From positions 173,360,310 through 173,424,309 of the forward strand of contig CP136064.1 in NCBI GenBank assembly GCA_032622095.1: a DNA stretch of 64,000 nucleotides, given 5' to 3'. Each line of letters starts with the position of its first letter. The first letter of the stretch is position 1. This document shows, in pieces, positions 23,511 through 36,952 of the stretch. This DNA comes from Siphonodentalium dalli (Eukaryota > Mollusca > Scaphopoda > Gadilida > Siphonodentaliidae). Position numbers and translations under genes: made by a program. The notes below the pieces were generated by a model. That model had not been told where the DNA came from and did not search any database. It saw only the letters and a program-made list of their open reading frames with translations.

Positions 23511-23624
23511 CCTCAAGTCTTGAATGTTCGTTATCAGCACTTGGAGTGATTTGTTGATTTAAGCGACAGGAAGCTGAAATATGCATGTAAAATCAAAGTC
23601 GACATCGCGTGACATCTCTCTTAA

Positions 23625-24062
23625 GGGCCCACTTAAGTTTCGAGTCGCAATTTTTTGTTATAGTGACTTGATATAAGGTTTTAATAACAATCTATGCCAT
23701 AAAATATGATTAAAATGGTATAATTCACCACTATATTTGAAACAGCTGTGTCTCAGAAGATGTCCACAGATAAATAGAAGACTTCACCCCTCTGTCACCC
23801 AGAATTCAAACTTTTTCAATGGAAGGGGAAGAACTCTATCTTTAATATATAGAGTTATTCCCATTGCATTGAAAATAATACTGATTTTTACTTCATTCTT
23901 GATGACAAAACGCATTCGCAACTGAACAAAAACATGTCCACAGTATATTACACCGGATACGTTGATAATACAATGTTTTGGAGCTTCCTCTTTCAAATGG
24001 TATATACTATGGCATATATTTTATATAATGTAATCTGGGGGTTCGAAAATTTAAGTGGGCCT
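23625..24062. mobile_element. TTAA-flanked MITE, family J copy 1
   Basis: TTAA at 23621-23624 and 24063-24066. Ends GGGCCCACTTAAGTTTCGA and TCGAAAATTTAAGTGGGCCT. Copies at 48737-49164 and, partial, 50588-50710. Confidence 0.8.
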
Positions 24063-24069
24063 TTAAGGG

Positions 24070-26460
24070 GGTACATAACACACTTTTTCAGATCGATATT
24101 ATGATCAGAAGACATATTTAGGCACAATGAGCCGTAAAATTCAGTCTATCTCTCCAGTTAACGAACATGGACAATTGCGATATTGTCGTCCCAATTGTGA
24201 CACAATATGACTTATCCATGCACAGATATCTTAGCCAAGTCTACTTATGTGAACATATGTGGTTTTATTGGAGACACTGTGTCTAAAATGTGGGCATATA
24301 TAGTCCTGTATCCAGGGAATTTGTGATGTGCGAGCGTTATCTACCCCCACCCATTGTTTTGGGTTTTCAATATGAATCTAAGTCGAACTACCAATGCATG
24401 GGCAGGGTGGGGTTGGGTGTAATTTTCTCCAATCGTTTGTCTGCGAGTCTCTGCCGGAAAATTCCAACCCAAGAGGTGCAACTCGAAGCTAGCACTTGTA
24501 GGCCAGGCAAATATGGACATAGGTGTCGCCTGGAGAGGGAAGACCTACATGTTTGGTTAGTGTAAATACTAAACTTTCGGAATCCGTATGTTGGATTTGT
24601 CAGATAGGCGGACTTTTTTCTTACCGCGTGGTTTTCTTGAGGCACCCGATAAAAAAAATCGGTCATTTTTTAAACAAATCCGACATTTTTGACAGAGCAT
24701 TTTCCCACATTTTGAGAAGAAATATTCGTCCAATTTTGATACCTGAGGGTGGGGCGATAACCAGAGTAGGGTAAAACATGTAACCATTGAATCTCGGAAT
24801 TGCAGTCATGACGTCATGTGACGTCAAATAATATTTTGGGTGAGACAAATATGACGATTCACGCACGATTGTAGGACTTTTCGGGATTGGCCAGTCGATA
24901 TTCATGTAGTGAGACCCAAGGAGGCACTCGCAGTGGCGACCCCTTCGTCACATCACCGTAAATATAAGACGATAGTGCACATACGACCTGTATGTTTTAT
25001 TAGTATATCCCCACGTATACACAATTTCATCACAGAATATAACATACAGCCCCTACCCCGAAATACAGTTTGTTACTTGCGGAGTCGAATAAAAGTCGCT
25101 AAATGTTAATAAGAATACCTTGTTTGATTCAGACAGAGTCTATAAGTTCAATGGCGTGACATTTCGAAAATATAGTTATGTTTAAATGGATCGAAAGGAA
25201 CATATTTTACCGTACTATTCCTGTACAACGTTGCAACTGACGGTTGTCGTCGTACACAACTAGGCGTACGGAGACTGACGAGTGGGTTGTCCAAATAGAT
25301 AGTATATACTTTCCGATTGTGAATACACCCGAGCCAAGGTAATGTCAATATATGTTGCACACATAACGGCCTTTCGCTGTATATGTGTTAAAATGACATT
25401 TGAAGAGGGAATTTTCGCGAGAAAATTATTTTCTGAAGTGATCAAAGACCTTTTTATCTATAAAAAAAGAGTCTTCGCTCAACTGGAGCGCGCTTGCGAT
25501 CGGCAAATGTATAAGGTACAATTTATACTTACGTTTATTCCTGTTGGGAAACCGTCTATCCGGTCTGAAAACTTGTTTTTATGTTTTGATTCTTCTGTGG
25601 TATTTATGTTCTAAACGTAGAAATTTTCGTCTTGGCAAAAGCAACTTCCGATTATATGTTTGTACGGTTTAGCCACTGTGAATAAACTTGAAGGTGGCAC
25701 CGATACCGAAAATTGCGTCCCAATACCTACGTTACCAAATGGTTGGTCTTCTGTTAATGGTTATTGGGTTGAAGTTAACAAGAAATTTGACTCCGGAAGC
25801 TAATTTATTTCAAAAGAGACACAGCTGGTAAACATAGATTTATATTTCCATATGATTAAGTGAAAAACGAGGAGTCTGTGTACCCAGCGAATCATATTGA
25901 TAGAGTACGAAATCGTCGAAAAAATGACAAATAAATGTGAATTTTATAATTAAAAGTAGTTCAATTGACTCCTGGTTGACATAGAACCACCTCTGTCGCA
26001 CGGCTATGACAAACTCTTATACTGAGATACTACGTTCGAATAAAATAACGGTGTTACAAATGCCCCTGGCGTATGGGCTGACATATTCTACCTCGGAATG
26101 GAAGGTATCGCTGTGCAACTGCCGATGTTCATATGTGACATAAAATGCACCGAAACAACCATGTAAGTTATTGCATATACATTTGCAATATAGTATTGAC
26201 TTCATAAGTGCAACCAAGAGACATGAATGATAGTCAATATATGCAGACTCTAATTCGAACAAACGTATAATTCAACAATTTTAGATATCGCTATCCAATG
26301 ATCGGGCGACAATGACTATTGAACCATGCGCAAGCACCAAATGTGATACCATACTTTCTAATATATTATATCTATCATTATAATGATATATATGGTGCAT
26401 TGAAACATCGATGTAAGTTATATATACATTTGAAAAATAGTATTTCGTTGATGGTGTTAT
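24070..26460. other. No recognisable gene
   Basis: Overlapping short open frames on both strands (for example 24290-24905) match no family. No splice-site-bounded exon or repeat was identified, apart from one CGATACC/ATACCTACGTTACC motif near 25701-25736. Confidence 0.35.
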
Positions 26461-26463
26461 GTT

Positions 26464-26550
26464 ATGGCGCGTTCTATCGAGTAGGTCAGATGTCACATTT
26501 TTCGTTGGCATCGTGCTACGGATCAGAGGGTAGTGAGTTCGAATCATTGT
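26464..26550 (+). repeat. tRNA-Arg-like relic (possible SINE head)
   Basis: The segment starts TGGCGCG. It carries GTGCTACGGATCAGAGGG (anticodon arm of tRNA-Arg(ACG) type) and then GAGTTCGAATC (B-box/T-arm), with about 20 extra bases in the middle. The acceptor stem does not pair, so it is not a functional tRNA. Confidence 0.35.
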
Positions 26551-26559
26551 ACATCTTCG

Positions 26560-28320
26560 GCCGGCATAATTAACAACTATTGTTTATATAAACACATTTT
26601 AATCGTGCTAAAGTGATAATATCATTAAAACTTAACAAAGAAGACATGTATGCCCTGATTTTTTTTCTCACTTGTCATAAATGTAAGTTTGATACCCACA
26701 ACAACAGCGGACTGGCTAGTAATTCTTCACATGCACTTCCAAAACTAAACCGATATCCAGATATGCTAGTTCTATTTAAAACAAACTCGATTGAATCTTC
26801 TTAAACCTATATATTGCTTGCTATGTTGTGCTAACTTTCACATCTGTTTACGTGCAGCCTTTAATTAATCTGATTCTACGCACACACAAAATGGAACGTT
26901 TTGGGCGACTTAAAACAAAAACATAAAATATTGGTAACGTAGGTATCGGTAACGTAAATATCTATTTCATACTTCATCTGGATACAGCAAATACAACAAT
27001 TGGATGGTCAAAAGCAAGCCACCACCCATTATTATCCTTGGTGGGTACCAGATGATATGTAACACAAATAAAATGAAAATATGTAGGTCGTAGTGTCATA
27101 ATACCATGGTAACGTATGTATCGATAGTTTTACAACCATTGGTTTCCTAACACTCACAATGTGGAATAACAATTACATGTGGGTATTTGTGTATGGTGGT
27201 AGACATGTATCTATTGCGTTTGTTACAACGTACACCTCGCTGTCCTCGGTGGTGACGTAGGTATCCACATTCTGGCTTCATGGCATAAACTGAACTTAAT
27301 TCTGATGTAATATTTCTGATAATTGCAACTCAAACGATTTCTGAAAGATTGCATCGAGCGCTGTAATCTGAGGCGATGCGAATAGCTCAGTGGCTTATTT
27401 AGTCAATGTAAATCGTGTTGAAACACCTGAATGCAGTCTTGGCTTCGGTAATGTAGGTATCGATTCTGCATACTGAAGCTGCTGAGGGGTCAATACTATG
27501 AACAATTTTATACCTGTAAATACAAATTGTATTTATTAATTTGTAATTACAAATTTGTGTTAACTATCACAATGGTTTCATAGTACAGGGAAAATTTAGC
27601 CGTATTATTGTAATACCTTAAACTGGGCGAGAGGTGAAACCCCTAAAAGGCAGCTGTAAAACTTAGAAAAAACTAACTCACCACTCTGCTCCCATGCACC
27701 AAGTTATCAATGTTATCTGAATACCAGTTCAAATTAGACGGACATGTATATAGAGCTAAAATAACTGACAACGATTTATATGGGGAAGTTACAATGCGTG
27801 CTATCATATTGTGAATAGTGATAACGCCGGTACTATGAAACGATGAGCTAACAAAATCTCGCATATTTCACAAAGATCTACTGTTGATTATTGTAGATTG
27901 CTTACGGACAAACATTTGCCTGTGAGTGATTCACAATATATTGAATCACGCCAAGCCAAAGTTACCAAAGTAATAACCAATCATAAGTTGAGAGGTGATC
28001 ACTTATCAGAGCTATCCAATCGGTTCACGGATTGCTAAGTTGATGACCACTTGTCTGCGCAAAGTTAACAAATAAACTGTTCGTGTTTAGTGTGTGTATG
28101 TAAGTACAAGTTAGTGTAATAACGAGTACTACAACCAATTTGGTATCATTGTTTTTACAAATTACAAATTTACAACCATTCAGTTTGTGAAAATAAAATA
28201 TTATTTTGTTGGTATAGCATTATATATATTGTGACCATCCTATGATTTCAAACTGATCCGCTACTCTTATTATAACACATCGAGGAAGTAACGTGGCTTC
28301 ATTTTATCGGGGGTGTATCG
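26560..28320. other. Non-coding, with recurrent GTAACGTAGGTATCG motif
   Basis: Occurrences near 26935, 26950, 27110, 27253 and 27449, plus one on the opposite strand at 25719. No gene seen. Confidence 0.45.
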
Positions 28321-28323
28321 AAG

Positions 28324-29835
28324 CAGGGACGTGCTAATGGTATCGGTTATAGGAGTGGTGGGGGCGGTGGTCCAGTCGGTCCAGGTGCATTACACCGTCA
28401 CATGCCGTCCAGCGCTGACGAAGCTGATTCGAACCCCGTCATATGGAGGGTGACCGGAATCGTGTATCTGGGCAAGTTTGTCATTTGCTTTCCGGGGGGT
28501 CGGTGGTTTCTACACGCAGTGGGACGATTTCTCGGTGAAATGAAGCCTCTGTGTGGTCTTTCCTCCACCCGTAAAATTGACAACGTCGTGTGTGGCCTAG
28601 CGGCTAGAACGACGATAAACCCTAATAAACCAAACCAATAGGAGTGGTGGTCATTTTATAATTTCAAACTGCTCCGATATCTTATAATATATCTAGATAG
28701 GGACGTGGCTATATGGGCTCAGTTTGGCGATGGGGTGTCCATCCTATAATTTCCATATGCACCCTTTGAATAAACAAAATGCCTATAAATTCCACATAGC
28801 GATGGAATCGTATATCAAGAGGAAAGTATTTTAATTTTTCTACGCTGATAACAAAAGTTAGTCAATATGACTAACATATATATGTTAGTCAAACGTTTTT
28901 CCTCAGGATGACTGATTTAGTTCAGACAACATGACTGAGGCATAACATTAATCAAAATAACTAGGGTGATGTTAGTTATAACGACTAAGAAATGGGGATC
29001 CAAACGACTAATTAGTCAAAATTGCCAGGATTTAGTCATAATTTTTCTTAGTCAATGGGAAGGCGAAAACTAAAGTTGCTGAATTATGTGCAAATAATTC
29101 CAATACTTGACCAAAGTTACTCAAAATGTTTGTGACTAACACTAAGTTAGTCATATTTAATCAATATGTCCAACCCAAGGGGGTGGACAACTTACTGTTA
29201 CAGCTTGAAATTTTTTATTTATTTGTCATTTATATACTTGATCAAGACAACAACAACGAAATGTCTCTAACCAATTACCAAAAGGCAGTATTTCTGGAAG
29301 AATGTGCCAGGCATCGTGTTCCCAAGGCCACTATCGCCATGTCCCTGTTTATGAGATTTCCATTGATAACACATTTTCATAAGGGGGCTACATCCCTGCG
29401 AATCAGATGGTTATATGCTCCGGTTTAAGGATGTGAAAATCGACAATTTATGTTTGACACCCTATATAGACATTCTAGACAAGTTCCTTAACGTTGTAAC
29501 TTTCAATATATTGGGTAATTTCAGTAGTTACAAGGAACACATACTGCTACCTCACATCCAAGCTGACCCCCTAAGGTTAGACAATTTCTAAATATAGGCC
29601 ATTTCAATCCAAACTTTTGACCAAAGGAGGTAAATATGTAAATGTTGGTCTAAAACAAACACATACCCCCTAATAAATTGTTGGAAAAACAAAATAACAG
29701 AACAAGTTCAACCTATTGTTGTTGTAAAATTTCCAATCCATGTTGTTTCAGGTATTAAATTTCCAGATGTTGAACGTGATGATAAAATGTTTGGTGCGAG
29801 AAACATAACCCAAACCCCTTGTCGCGACGTCCCTG
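28324..29835. mobile_element. Family H (CAGGGACGTG-ended) element region, composite
   Basis: CAGGGACGTG at 28324, (A)GGGACGTGGC near 28697 and complementary ends near 29835 and 29915 mark one or two nested elements of this family. The 3' half is homologous to 13059-13262. A SINE is inserted at 28362. A 55-residue frame (29261-29428, MSLTNYQKAVFLEEC start) might be a protein relic, but I cannot assign it. Confidence 0.5.
28362..28637 (+). mobile_element. tRNA-derived SINE with 13-bp target duplication
   Basis: A 276-bp insert flanked by ATAGGAGTGGTGG (28349-28361 and 28638-28650). TGGTCCAGTCGG at 28368-28379 fits the pol III A-box TRGYNNARNNGG. GATTCGAACCC at 28426-28436 fits the B-box, 47 bp downstream. 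The 3' tail is ACCCTAATAAACCAAACC-like, probably borrowed from a partner LINE. A perfect target duplication indicates a fairly recent insertion. Confidence 0.85.
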
Positions 29836-29919
29836 CATGTGGGTTGTACTTGAGATTTCCAGCTGACAAAATATTTTCACGAGGGGGTGAATCGACCCCT
29901 TGTCGCCACGTCCCTGCGT

Positions 29920-31470
29920 ATCATAGATGGATATATTATCCGGGTTAAGGGTGCGAAAACTGAAAAATTATGTTTCATAGTACTCGAACATTCTTTGTGA
30001 TTGGAGATATTTGTGAATACAAAGAACACGTACTATTTGTGATTTATGTTTGTAATCGTAGGTTCATAGTATTGGCGGAATGATAAATTGTTATTTCTTA
30101 CAAACAATTGTAGATTCTTACAAAGATAAAGTTTCATAGTATTGACCCAGCTGGTCTTTGGTGGATTGACTATCGGGCAGTAAATTTTTTAATTTGTGTG
30201 TGTGTCGAACACTCTACCTGAAAATCACATATGCGTTATGTCATGGTAACCTGCACTCATTTTATGCTTCATCATTTGTTCCCCATAAGCGATAATCACC
30301 CATATAATATACAGGAACTGCATGATGATGGCTTTTCATTAACTGTGATAGGAATCCGGATTAAAACACGTACGTCATAACTCTGTATAATTAATCTGGA
30401 CCTCCTGTCGTTGTTACATGACAAAGCACAATAACCCATGCCGTTGTTACATGACAAGGCACAATATACACTGTTGCGGGTATGAAATTGAATGGCGATC
30501 CTATGTAATCAGCATGGAATTGAATTTCTTTAAAACCTCATACAGTGCCGGAATGTTATAGATGTCATAAGGTTTTGTGTGAAATTAGTTTTTTTTTTTT
30601 AGACAAGGGTCGAATGATTACCTACTTTCTGTCAAATGGTTGGACTACAATGTCAATCAAGTCAATTGGAAATGTTCAACACAAGGAAGATTGATAATTA
30701 AAAGTTGGATTCCGTCAATTTAACGTAGACTATATGTGGTCACGTTCCTGCATGAATATCATACATCGGTTTGAAAAGTAATCCGATGCAAACTTTAAGT
30801 TGTTCGCCTCGAGAAAACCGCGTGGACACCGCAGTACGAATGCCGTTCTGAACAAATCGAATCATCCATCGGTAATCAGTTAACGAACACACGGGTATAA
30901 TATTTGCAGCAATAAAATGTCAGGTTACATTCGTACTTTATATTTTATGGCAGATATTTTCTTGCAGCTCCATGTGAACAAGCCATAAGGTTCGGGTCTA
31001 GCAACCCCCATCTGCCTATTGAGAAAGGGCATATGGAAGCTAATTTCGTACAACCTGATCACGTTGCGAATATGGTCATGCAATTTCAGGAATTCAAGAT
31101 GGCCGTCTGAATTAGAAAATGATCTGTTTGTCACCAGTTACAGGTGGAATTATCTGTATTTAAAAAATAAGATGATGTCCATATACCAGTCTTCGGGGGA
31201 AGAAAATAGAAAGTCATTCTAAGTTAATATACACAAATCGACATTTCAACTGCCATGTAAAGTACCACCGCCGGTATGAGTGATTCATTGTACACAAGGC
31301 GCGTACCGCTCGCCATGCAGGCGTTCATTTTCGCTCATTAATAGCGAAACTATGTACAACTATGTACAATTGTGTACTCACTTGCAAATATATTTGTCGG
31401 TTTGTTATTCTGTTTTGTTGTGTGGTAATTCGAGAATAATATCTCCGACATTAGTGTTTTTGTTTGTGAC
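29920..31470. other. No recognisable gene
   Basis: AT-rich. A short direct repeat (CGTTGTTACATGACAA) occurs at about 30412 and 30445. TTCAAGATGGCCGTC occurs near 31093. Confidence 0.4.
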
Positions 31471-31475
31471 AGTAA

Positions 31476-31896
31476 GGGTACGTTCATACACTGGCATGTT
31501 TGCACGGTACGGTTTGCAGGAATTTTGTCGTAGAAAACGGCATTGTGCCATAATATGAACGGAAAAAAAGCACATAAAGTGCATATGTGCCACAGCTAAC
31601 TACGTGCGAAGTAAAATCTCTGTAGTTCCACTAGTAAGGATTCTACCGGAATTTGCCTGTAAATATCATGCAATTGTCTCGCAAGAATAAATCATACTGG
31701 TATTTGAAGGCAAATGCCAATAGCACCGTTACAAGTGGAATTAGATAAATGTTACTTCTCATGTCTTTCACTTTGGTAAAGATGCATGGTATGTGTACAT
31801 GTACGGTTCCGTTCATATGCTGGCACCATGTGGTTTTCTATGACGAAATGCCCGCAAAAACATACCGTGCAAACTTGCCAGCGTATGAACGTAGCC
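31476..31896. mobile_element. PIF/Harbinger-like MITE, uninterrupted copy
   Basis: TAA at 31473-31475 and 31897-31899. Ends GGGTACGTTCATACACTGG and CCAGCGTATGAACGTAGCC. At 421 bp it gives the full length of the family and confirms the insertion seen at 2912. Confidence 0.85.
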
Positions 31897-31929
31897 TAAG
31901 TGTGTTTTTGTTCTTGTGTTGTTATTCAC

Positions 31930-31990
31930 TAGTCCAAGTCTTCTCGTACTAAAACTGGCTAAGATATTGGGATGGAGGTGCCGGTCTTTA
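31930..31990. repeat. Short segment repeated inverted near 34.5 kb
   Basis: CTAGTCCAAGTCTTCTCGTA, AAATTGGGATGGAGGTGCCGG-like sequence and CCAGGCCC recur as the reverse complement at about 34535-34610. The pair brackets the piggyBac-like element at a distance. Confidence 0.6.
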
Positions 31991-32412
31991 GTCCGAGTTC
32001 CAGGCCCATGCATTCTTATGACACGACTTAAGCGTTAGTGACCCGCTCAAATGAAACCACAATTATATGAAATAAAATATCACAATTGCGACAATAAACG
32101 GCTATTTTCCGCAGAAGACATGCTATTTTATCTGAAACCCACATCAGTTGTGAATTTAAAACGGTAATTTAATGCGAAAAGAGACATTTACCTCAATGTT
32201 TACAATTTTTTAAAAGTATGCGAACTCGGTTGGCCTCGCGAACTGTGTTCGGCATTTTCCGTTGAAAATATTCCGTAGATTTTGGACAACAACGCAAATT
32301 ACGATGAATTCTCCATTGTAATCGTAATTATGTGTGTCAATAAATAAAATAATAAATAGATTAATTAAACATTGGAGATATAAATGTAATACACTAAATA
32401 AATGAACCTTAA

Positions 32413-33913
32413 CCCTTTGAACCCTGGCGCCCCACAGTGATCGACACCCTGACCCGGGGCTCCCAGTGGTATGTCCGCTTAAATTAGACAGTGTCTAGTA
32501 GCATGGTGTTGATTATGTTCAAATTGCGACACCGGTCTGAAACTTTACAGGTTTGTCCCCCATGGATCAGCGATCATTATAAGATCGCGAGACTTTGCCT
32601 CGCGGCAACTCCTTGGTAACGGTTGCTAGGCAACTACATGGAATTGACTGGAAAATGTAAATATAGCTTATAGCGTCGTAATTCATCCTCAGTGATTGCG
32701 TTTTTTGATGCAGGTACTACCCTAACGTGAAATTTGAGATATACCCGACCAGAATAGTGAACCAAATATCCCATGTAAGGGTAGCAACGGTTGCTAAGAA
32801 AATACCACAACTGATCGAATGACATAATTGCACTAACCATTCAGTGGTATGTTTTGCCTTAAATTTAGACAGTGTCTAGTTGCACGGTGTTGGTTATGTT
32901 GAAAGGGGACACCTACATGAAACTGTGCAGGCATGATATATGCATGCACGGACCACTGATCATTGTAAGATCGGGAGACTTAGCCACCCGATCTCGCCTT
33001 AGAAACGGTTACTATGCAACTACCCGAAATTTGCAGGATAAACAAATTCTAGCTTATAACGTTGTAATTATACATCAGCGAATTGCGTTTCGATGCAACC
33101 AATATCCTAATGTGAAATTAAGATATACCTGACCATGCGCGAGTAAGTCAACTTGATATGCGATAGACTTTTTGCTACATGTGGCACAACAGAGACTGAT
33201 ATTACAGAGACCAGAAACAACGTAATTTCCCGTAACATATTGTGGCCCCATTGGTCAAGTAAGCTGTCAAGATTGTGTCTACTGTACTAACATGTGAAAC
33301 ATGCAACAAAATGTCATATATAGCGCCACATTTCACTTAAACGCATTTTTTTAAATGAATTATAGCCTGCGCCCATATTTTCCTAGCCGTTTCTAGCGGG
33401 CAGCCAATCTATATAGACACCTTTGCCAGCGCTGACTTCAATAGGCCAATTTAAATATTGCGCTAGTCTGCGCATGCGCGAATAAATCAACTTCATATGC
33501 GATAGACCCTTCCCCATATGTAGCAGAACACTTGTTAATATACGCGAGGGTAATTTAAACTGAAATTGTGTGTCGAAATTATGTCTGTTCTGTACACACA
33601 CGGGGAACACGAAATTATATGCTGTAAATATAGCGGCACAGTTCGCTTAAAATATCGTATTTTTTGTAGATTATATGCTATGCGCATGCGCATATATTTC
33701 TACCCGATACTAGCGGTCAACCATTCCATACGCACCATGGGCGCCGCTGACATATGTGGGGGCAATTTAAATATAAATCAGTGGGTCTGACGCTCGTTAT
33801 ACTATATCTAAATTTGCTACCGAATCATGTCGTCGCTGCACCGAAATATCGGTGTTACGGGATATAGTCACGGTTCGTTTGCACCTAAATATCGGTGTTA
33901 CGGGTTCAAAGGG
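32413..33913. mobile_element. piggyBac-like non-autonomous element, family F copy 1
   Basis: TTAA on both sides (32409-32412, 33914-33917). Ends CCCTTTGAACCC and GGGTTCAAAGGG, 12 bp and perfect. TTAA plus CCC-initial ends is the piggyBac pattern. The interior repeats a module of about 385 bp (TTAGACAGTGTCTAGT at 32486 and 32866; GGTTGCTAGGCAACTA-like blocks). Near the right end are two subterminal CACCG/TAAATATCGGTGTTACGGG palindromes. TGCGCATGCGCR sites occur near 33469 and 33683. No transposase. Confidence 0.85.
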
Positions 33914-33919
33914 TTAAGT

Positions 33920-34740
33920 TTGAAAAGTCCCACTAAAACGGAAGAACTATATTTCGAAACTGTGTGATTCGGTTCTCCGATTATTTTATCAACACAGATG
34001 TCAAAATGCACATCACACGCATGGCAACTTGGCAAGTCAGACACAAGAGTTCTAATTTGCTCCAATTTTGACAAGTTGCTTGCGAAAATTGTCAACAAAA
34101 CTACCGTTCTGATCCTCCATTATGTCATTAAGTTTTTAGTGCGGGAATTGTTCTGAAAGCACATAGAAAACTGGACTTTCGGGCGATCGGTTTTCGCCAT
34201 TTTTGTTCGGAAAACCCGCGCTATATATAGAAACGGAAAGTAGAATTCCCAGAACAAACAGCGGATTATGCCGAACTTATTCGGACCACTTCGGCTTTCG
34301 GTTAAAACGTAAACAAACAGAGAAACAAATCGATGTTTGTGTCAATCAACCGGAATATTCTATGTGTAATTTAACATTAAAGTTAGATTATTATACACCA
34401 TTATGACCATAAGATGTAAGCCTTTCCGATGTATATAGCATCATGTATTGATTTGCTAGGTAAATCGAGTAAAATACACCACAAATTCCCGCCACAGATC
34501 GTGGGCGTAAGTCGTGTCATAGGATTGGTATACAAGCGGTCTTGGACTAAAGACCGGCACCTCCATCCCAATATCTTAGCCGGTTTTAGTACGAGAAGAC
34601 TTGGACTAGTTATTCACATGTGTTATATTACTGACGTCACCCACGTTACTCAAGTTGAAGGGGCCTATCGTGTTAAGGTCGATTTGTGAATATACGATTC
34701 CGATTCCGGTATACATTGTGGTCAAATGACAATGCTTCGT
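33920..34740. other. No recognisable gene
   Basis: Non-coding. The inverted partner of 31930-31990 is at about 34535-34610. Confidence 0.4.
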
Positions 34741-34743
34741 GCC

Positions 34744-34830
34744 CAGGGACGTGGCTAGTAGGTCCCAGTTGGGGTGTCCACCTTGGGAATTCCAACTGCA
34801 CACCCCCTTAAATCAGACCTAACACAAGTT
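34744..34830 (+). mobile_element. Family H element, left end only
   Basis: CAGGGACGTGGCTAGTAGG, then GGGGTGTCCA, matching 28697-28760. No right end nearby, so truncated. Confidence 0.5.
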
Positions 34831-35310
34831 TTCACACCCCTTGCACTGCTCAATGCACGCGTGCGCTAACATGAAATGGTTGCACCAATTGTAGTTTAAA
34901 TCCACATTTATACTTAATTTGCATTGCATAGTTATCGGGTTTTATTTTGGTGATAAATCGTTCATAAAAGAATAATATTGGATGATTGCTTTAGATGGAA
35001 ACCGATAAAGACGCCATGACGTCACAACGCACAGCAGGAAGTCACAAGCTACATGGGCGCGCAAAACACCAGACATGATTGCGTTGATGTCCAGACAGCT
35101 GAGACTCGTACATGTTAGTAAACCGATCCATCTGCCAACAGCTTCGTGTTTTATTATAAATAGATATATATACCCTGCATGGAAAATAAAAGTGGGCAAT
35201 AGTACTGTCCATTAGACGCCAATGTTATGTAACTTGAAACTAGGAAACTTAGTTGAGATTAAGTCTAAAAGATGCGTGCGGAATCGGTTTTTTTTATCGC
35301 AGACAGTGAC

Positions 35311-36374
35311 GTATTGGCTGCGGACACACGTACCACGGCAAACTCCAGGCAGAGTTATCTCCCATCGCTCCGCTGAGATACCACTGCCATAATGACATTA
35401 ATTGGTAAGGAATTCTTACGAGTTTTTAGTTCTTATGTTTTAGGATTAAAATTGTCTATGTCTGGCTCAGTTCATATTGTTCTTATCAATACCGGAAGAA
35501 TTACCATTATTGCAAACTTAAAAAAAAATCTGGTGGTCAAAACAAGATAATAAGTGACTAAATAGTAGTAAATACAGTTCCGCGACGATCTGTAAAAATA
35601 GATTTATATCGTCTGCAAAGTACACTCATTGTGGCAGTGATATATCGCAGCGATAGCGTAGAGGGCGCTGTATGGAGTTTGGTACCACAGTAGCTATGGC
35701 ATATTAGGTGTGACAATTTATTATGGTGGAGTTTGGTGACAGTTGGTCGTCACAATTAATATGCCATTGCCATGTCGCCCGCTGCATATTCGCACAATGT
35801 GTCTTCCAAAATTCGTTATAATCAGTTATTTTCTTGTTTTGTATAGTTCGCTTTGTTTATTCCAGATACTTTCTCTTAGCTGTATTTCCTCCAACGGTTC
35901 CGACACAGCTGCATCGGCCCATGCACATGATGTTAGCGGAATTATGTGTAGAACTAAATGTCGCAAAATAAAAAACGCAATTGGGGCAGATTGGTGAACT
36001 GTTTTAATACGCATGGAATTAATATAAGTAGATAAACATGCATTGAGATCATACAAATAAAACTTACTGCGTGCATGCTATGTGAGTGAGTGAGGGATTG
36101 CCACGGTCAAACACTATTCTGGACGAACGATCGTGCAATTATATATATCGTAGATAATACAATGTAGCAAAACGTAATGAGTATATAGAGATCATTCTTG
36201 GTGAAACACAATTGGTTAATTGGTCCAGTCGACTCATTGTGCGGAAACTCAGCGGGCAACATGGCTAGCTCTGGCACAGAATTATCACGACCAATTGTTA
36301 CCAAACTCCACCATAAATAAATTGTCACACCTACTATGCCATCGCTACTGTGGTACGTGTGTCCGTAGCCATTC
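35311..36374. mobile_element. Family E MITE, long copy
   Basis: Ends ATTGGCTGCGGACACACG and CGTGTGTCCGTAGCCAT. A second internal family E start lies at about 35680 (CCACAGTAGCTATGGCAT), so this may be two overlapping copies. The interior shares GAACTAAATGTCGCAAAAT and AAACGCAATTGGGG (inverted) with 49750-49850. Confidence 0.7.
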
Positions 36375-36427
36375 TGTCCGTAGACACAAATATTTCAGCG
36401 ATGGATGAACTAAAATTTTATGTCTAG

Positions 36428-36538
36428 ATTTGCTATTGATCTCTCAAAAGAGGGTCCAGCACCCGTGGTTCAAACTGTTGTTGGCAAGATATCAAAATCA
36501 TGCCAAATGTATGATGGGCGCAAGTATAGGCAGCTCCA
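36428..36538 (+). other. Possible exon (weak)
   Basis: A 111-bp stretch open in one frame (FAIDLSKEGPAPVVQT to GRKYRQL). It lies between a TCTAG acceptor-like site and a strong GTGAGT donor at 36539. The phase (2 at both ends) does not join directly to the exon at 37525, so a further exon would be needed. It lies upstream of the membrane-protein gene and in its direction. I cannot identify a domain. Confidence 0.2.
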
Positions 36539-36952
36539 GTGAGTGTTTTCTAGTTAAATGCATGTAATACCTTTCTACGATAACTGCATGCCCCAGAACG
36601 ACGCATTGAAGTCATAAAACACCGTCGAACACAATAATCGCACCATGCCACTGCTGCGATATTTGTATTCATTGAAATTCTGGAATCGGAAACGGAATCA
36701 TGCGCGACAGTCCGATAAAAGGAAAATTGTATTTAAAACTTCACACACTGCATGCACACTCTTCGCTATCGTCAAAATTATGTAGTACTATATAACATAT
36801 TCAGAACAACTGCAACCCTCGGTTTTCTCCCCATGGTTTTCATGTGCAACTTTTTACGCGACCGCTGTTTAAACATTTGAACCGGCATAAACGAAACGAT
36901 CTTAGGTATGTTTTGAGATACTTCTTACGGAATTATGAATATGTCCGTTTAA

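Noticed and set aside
24290-24905. Cluster of overlapping 80-92-residue frames
   Set aside because: Mutually overlapping on both strands, without splice sites or family resemblance.
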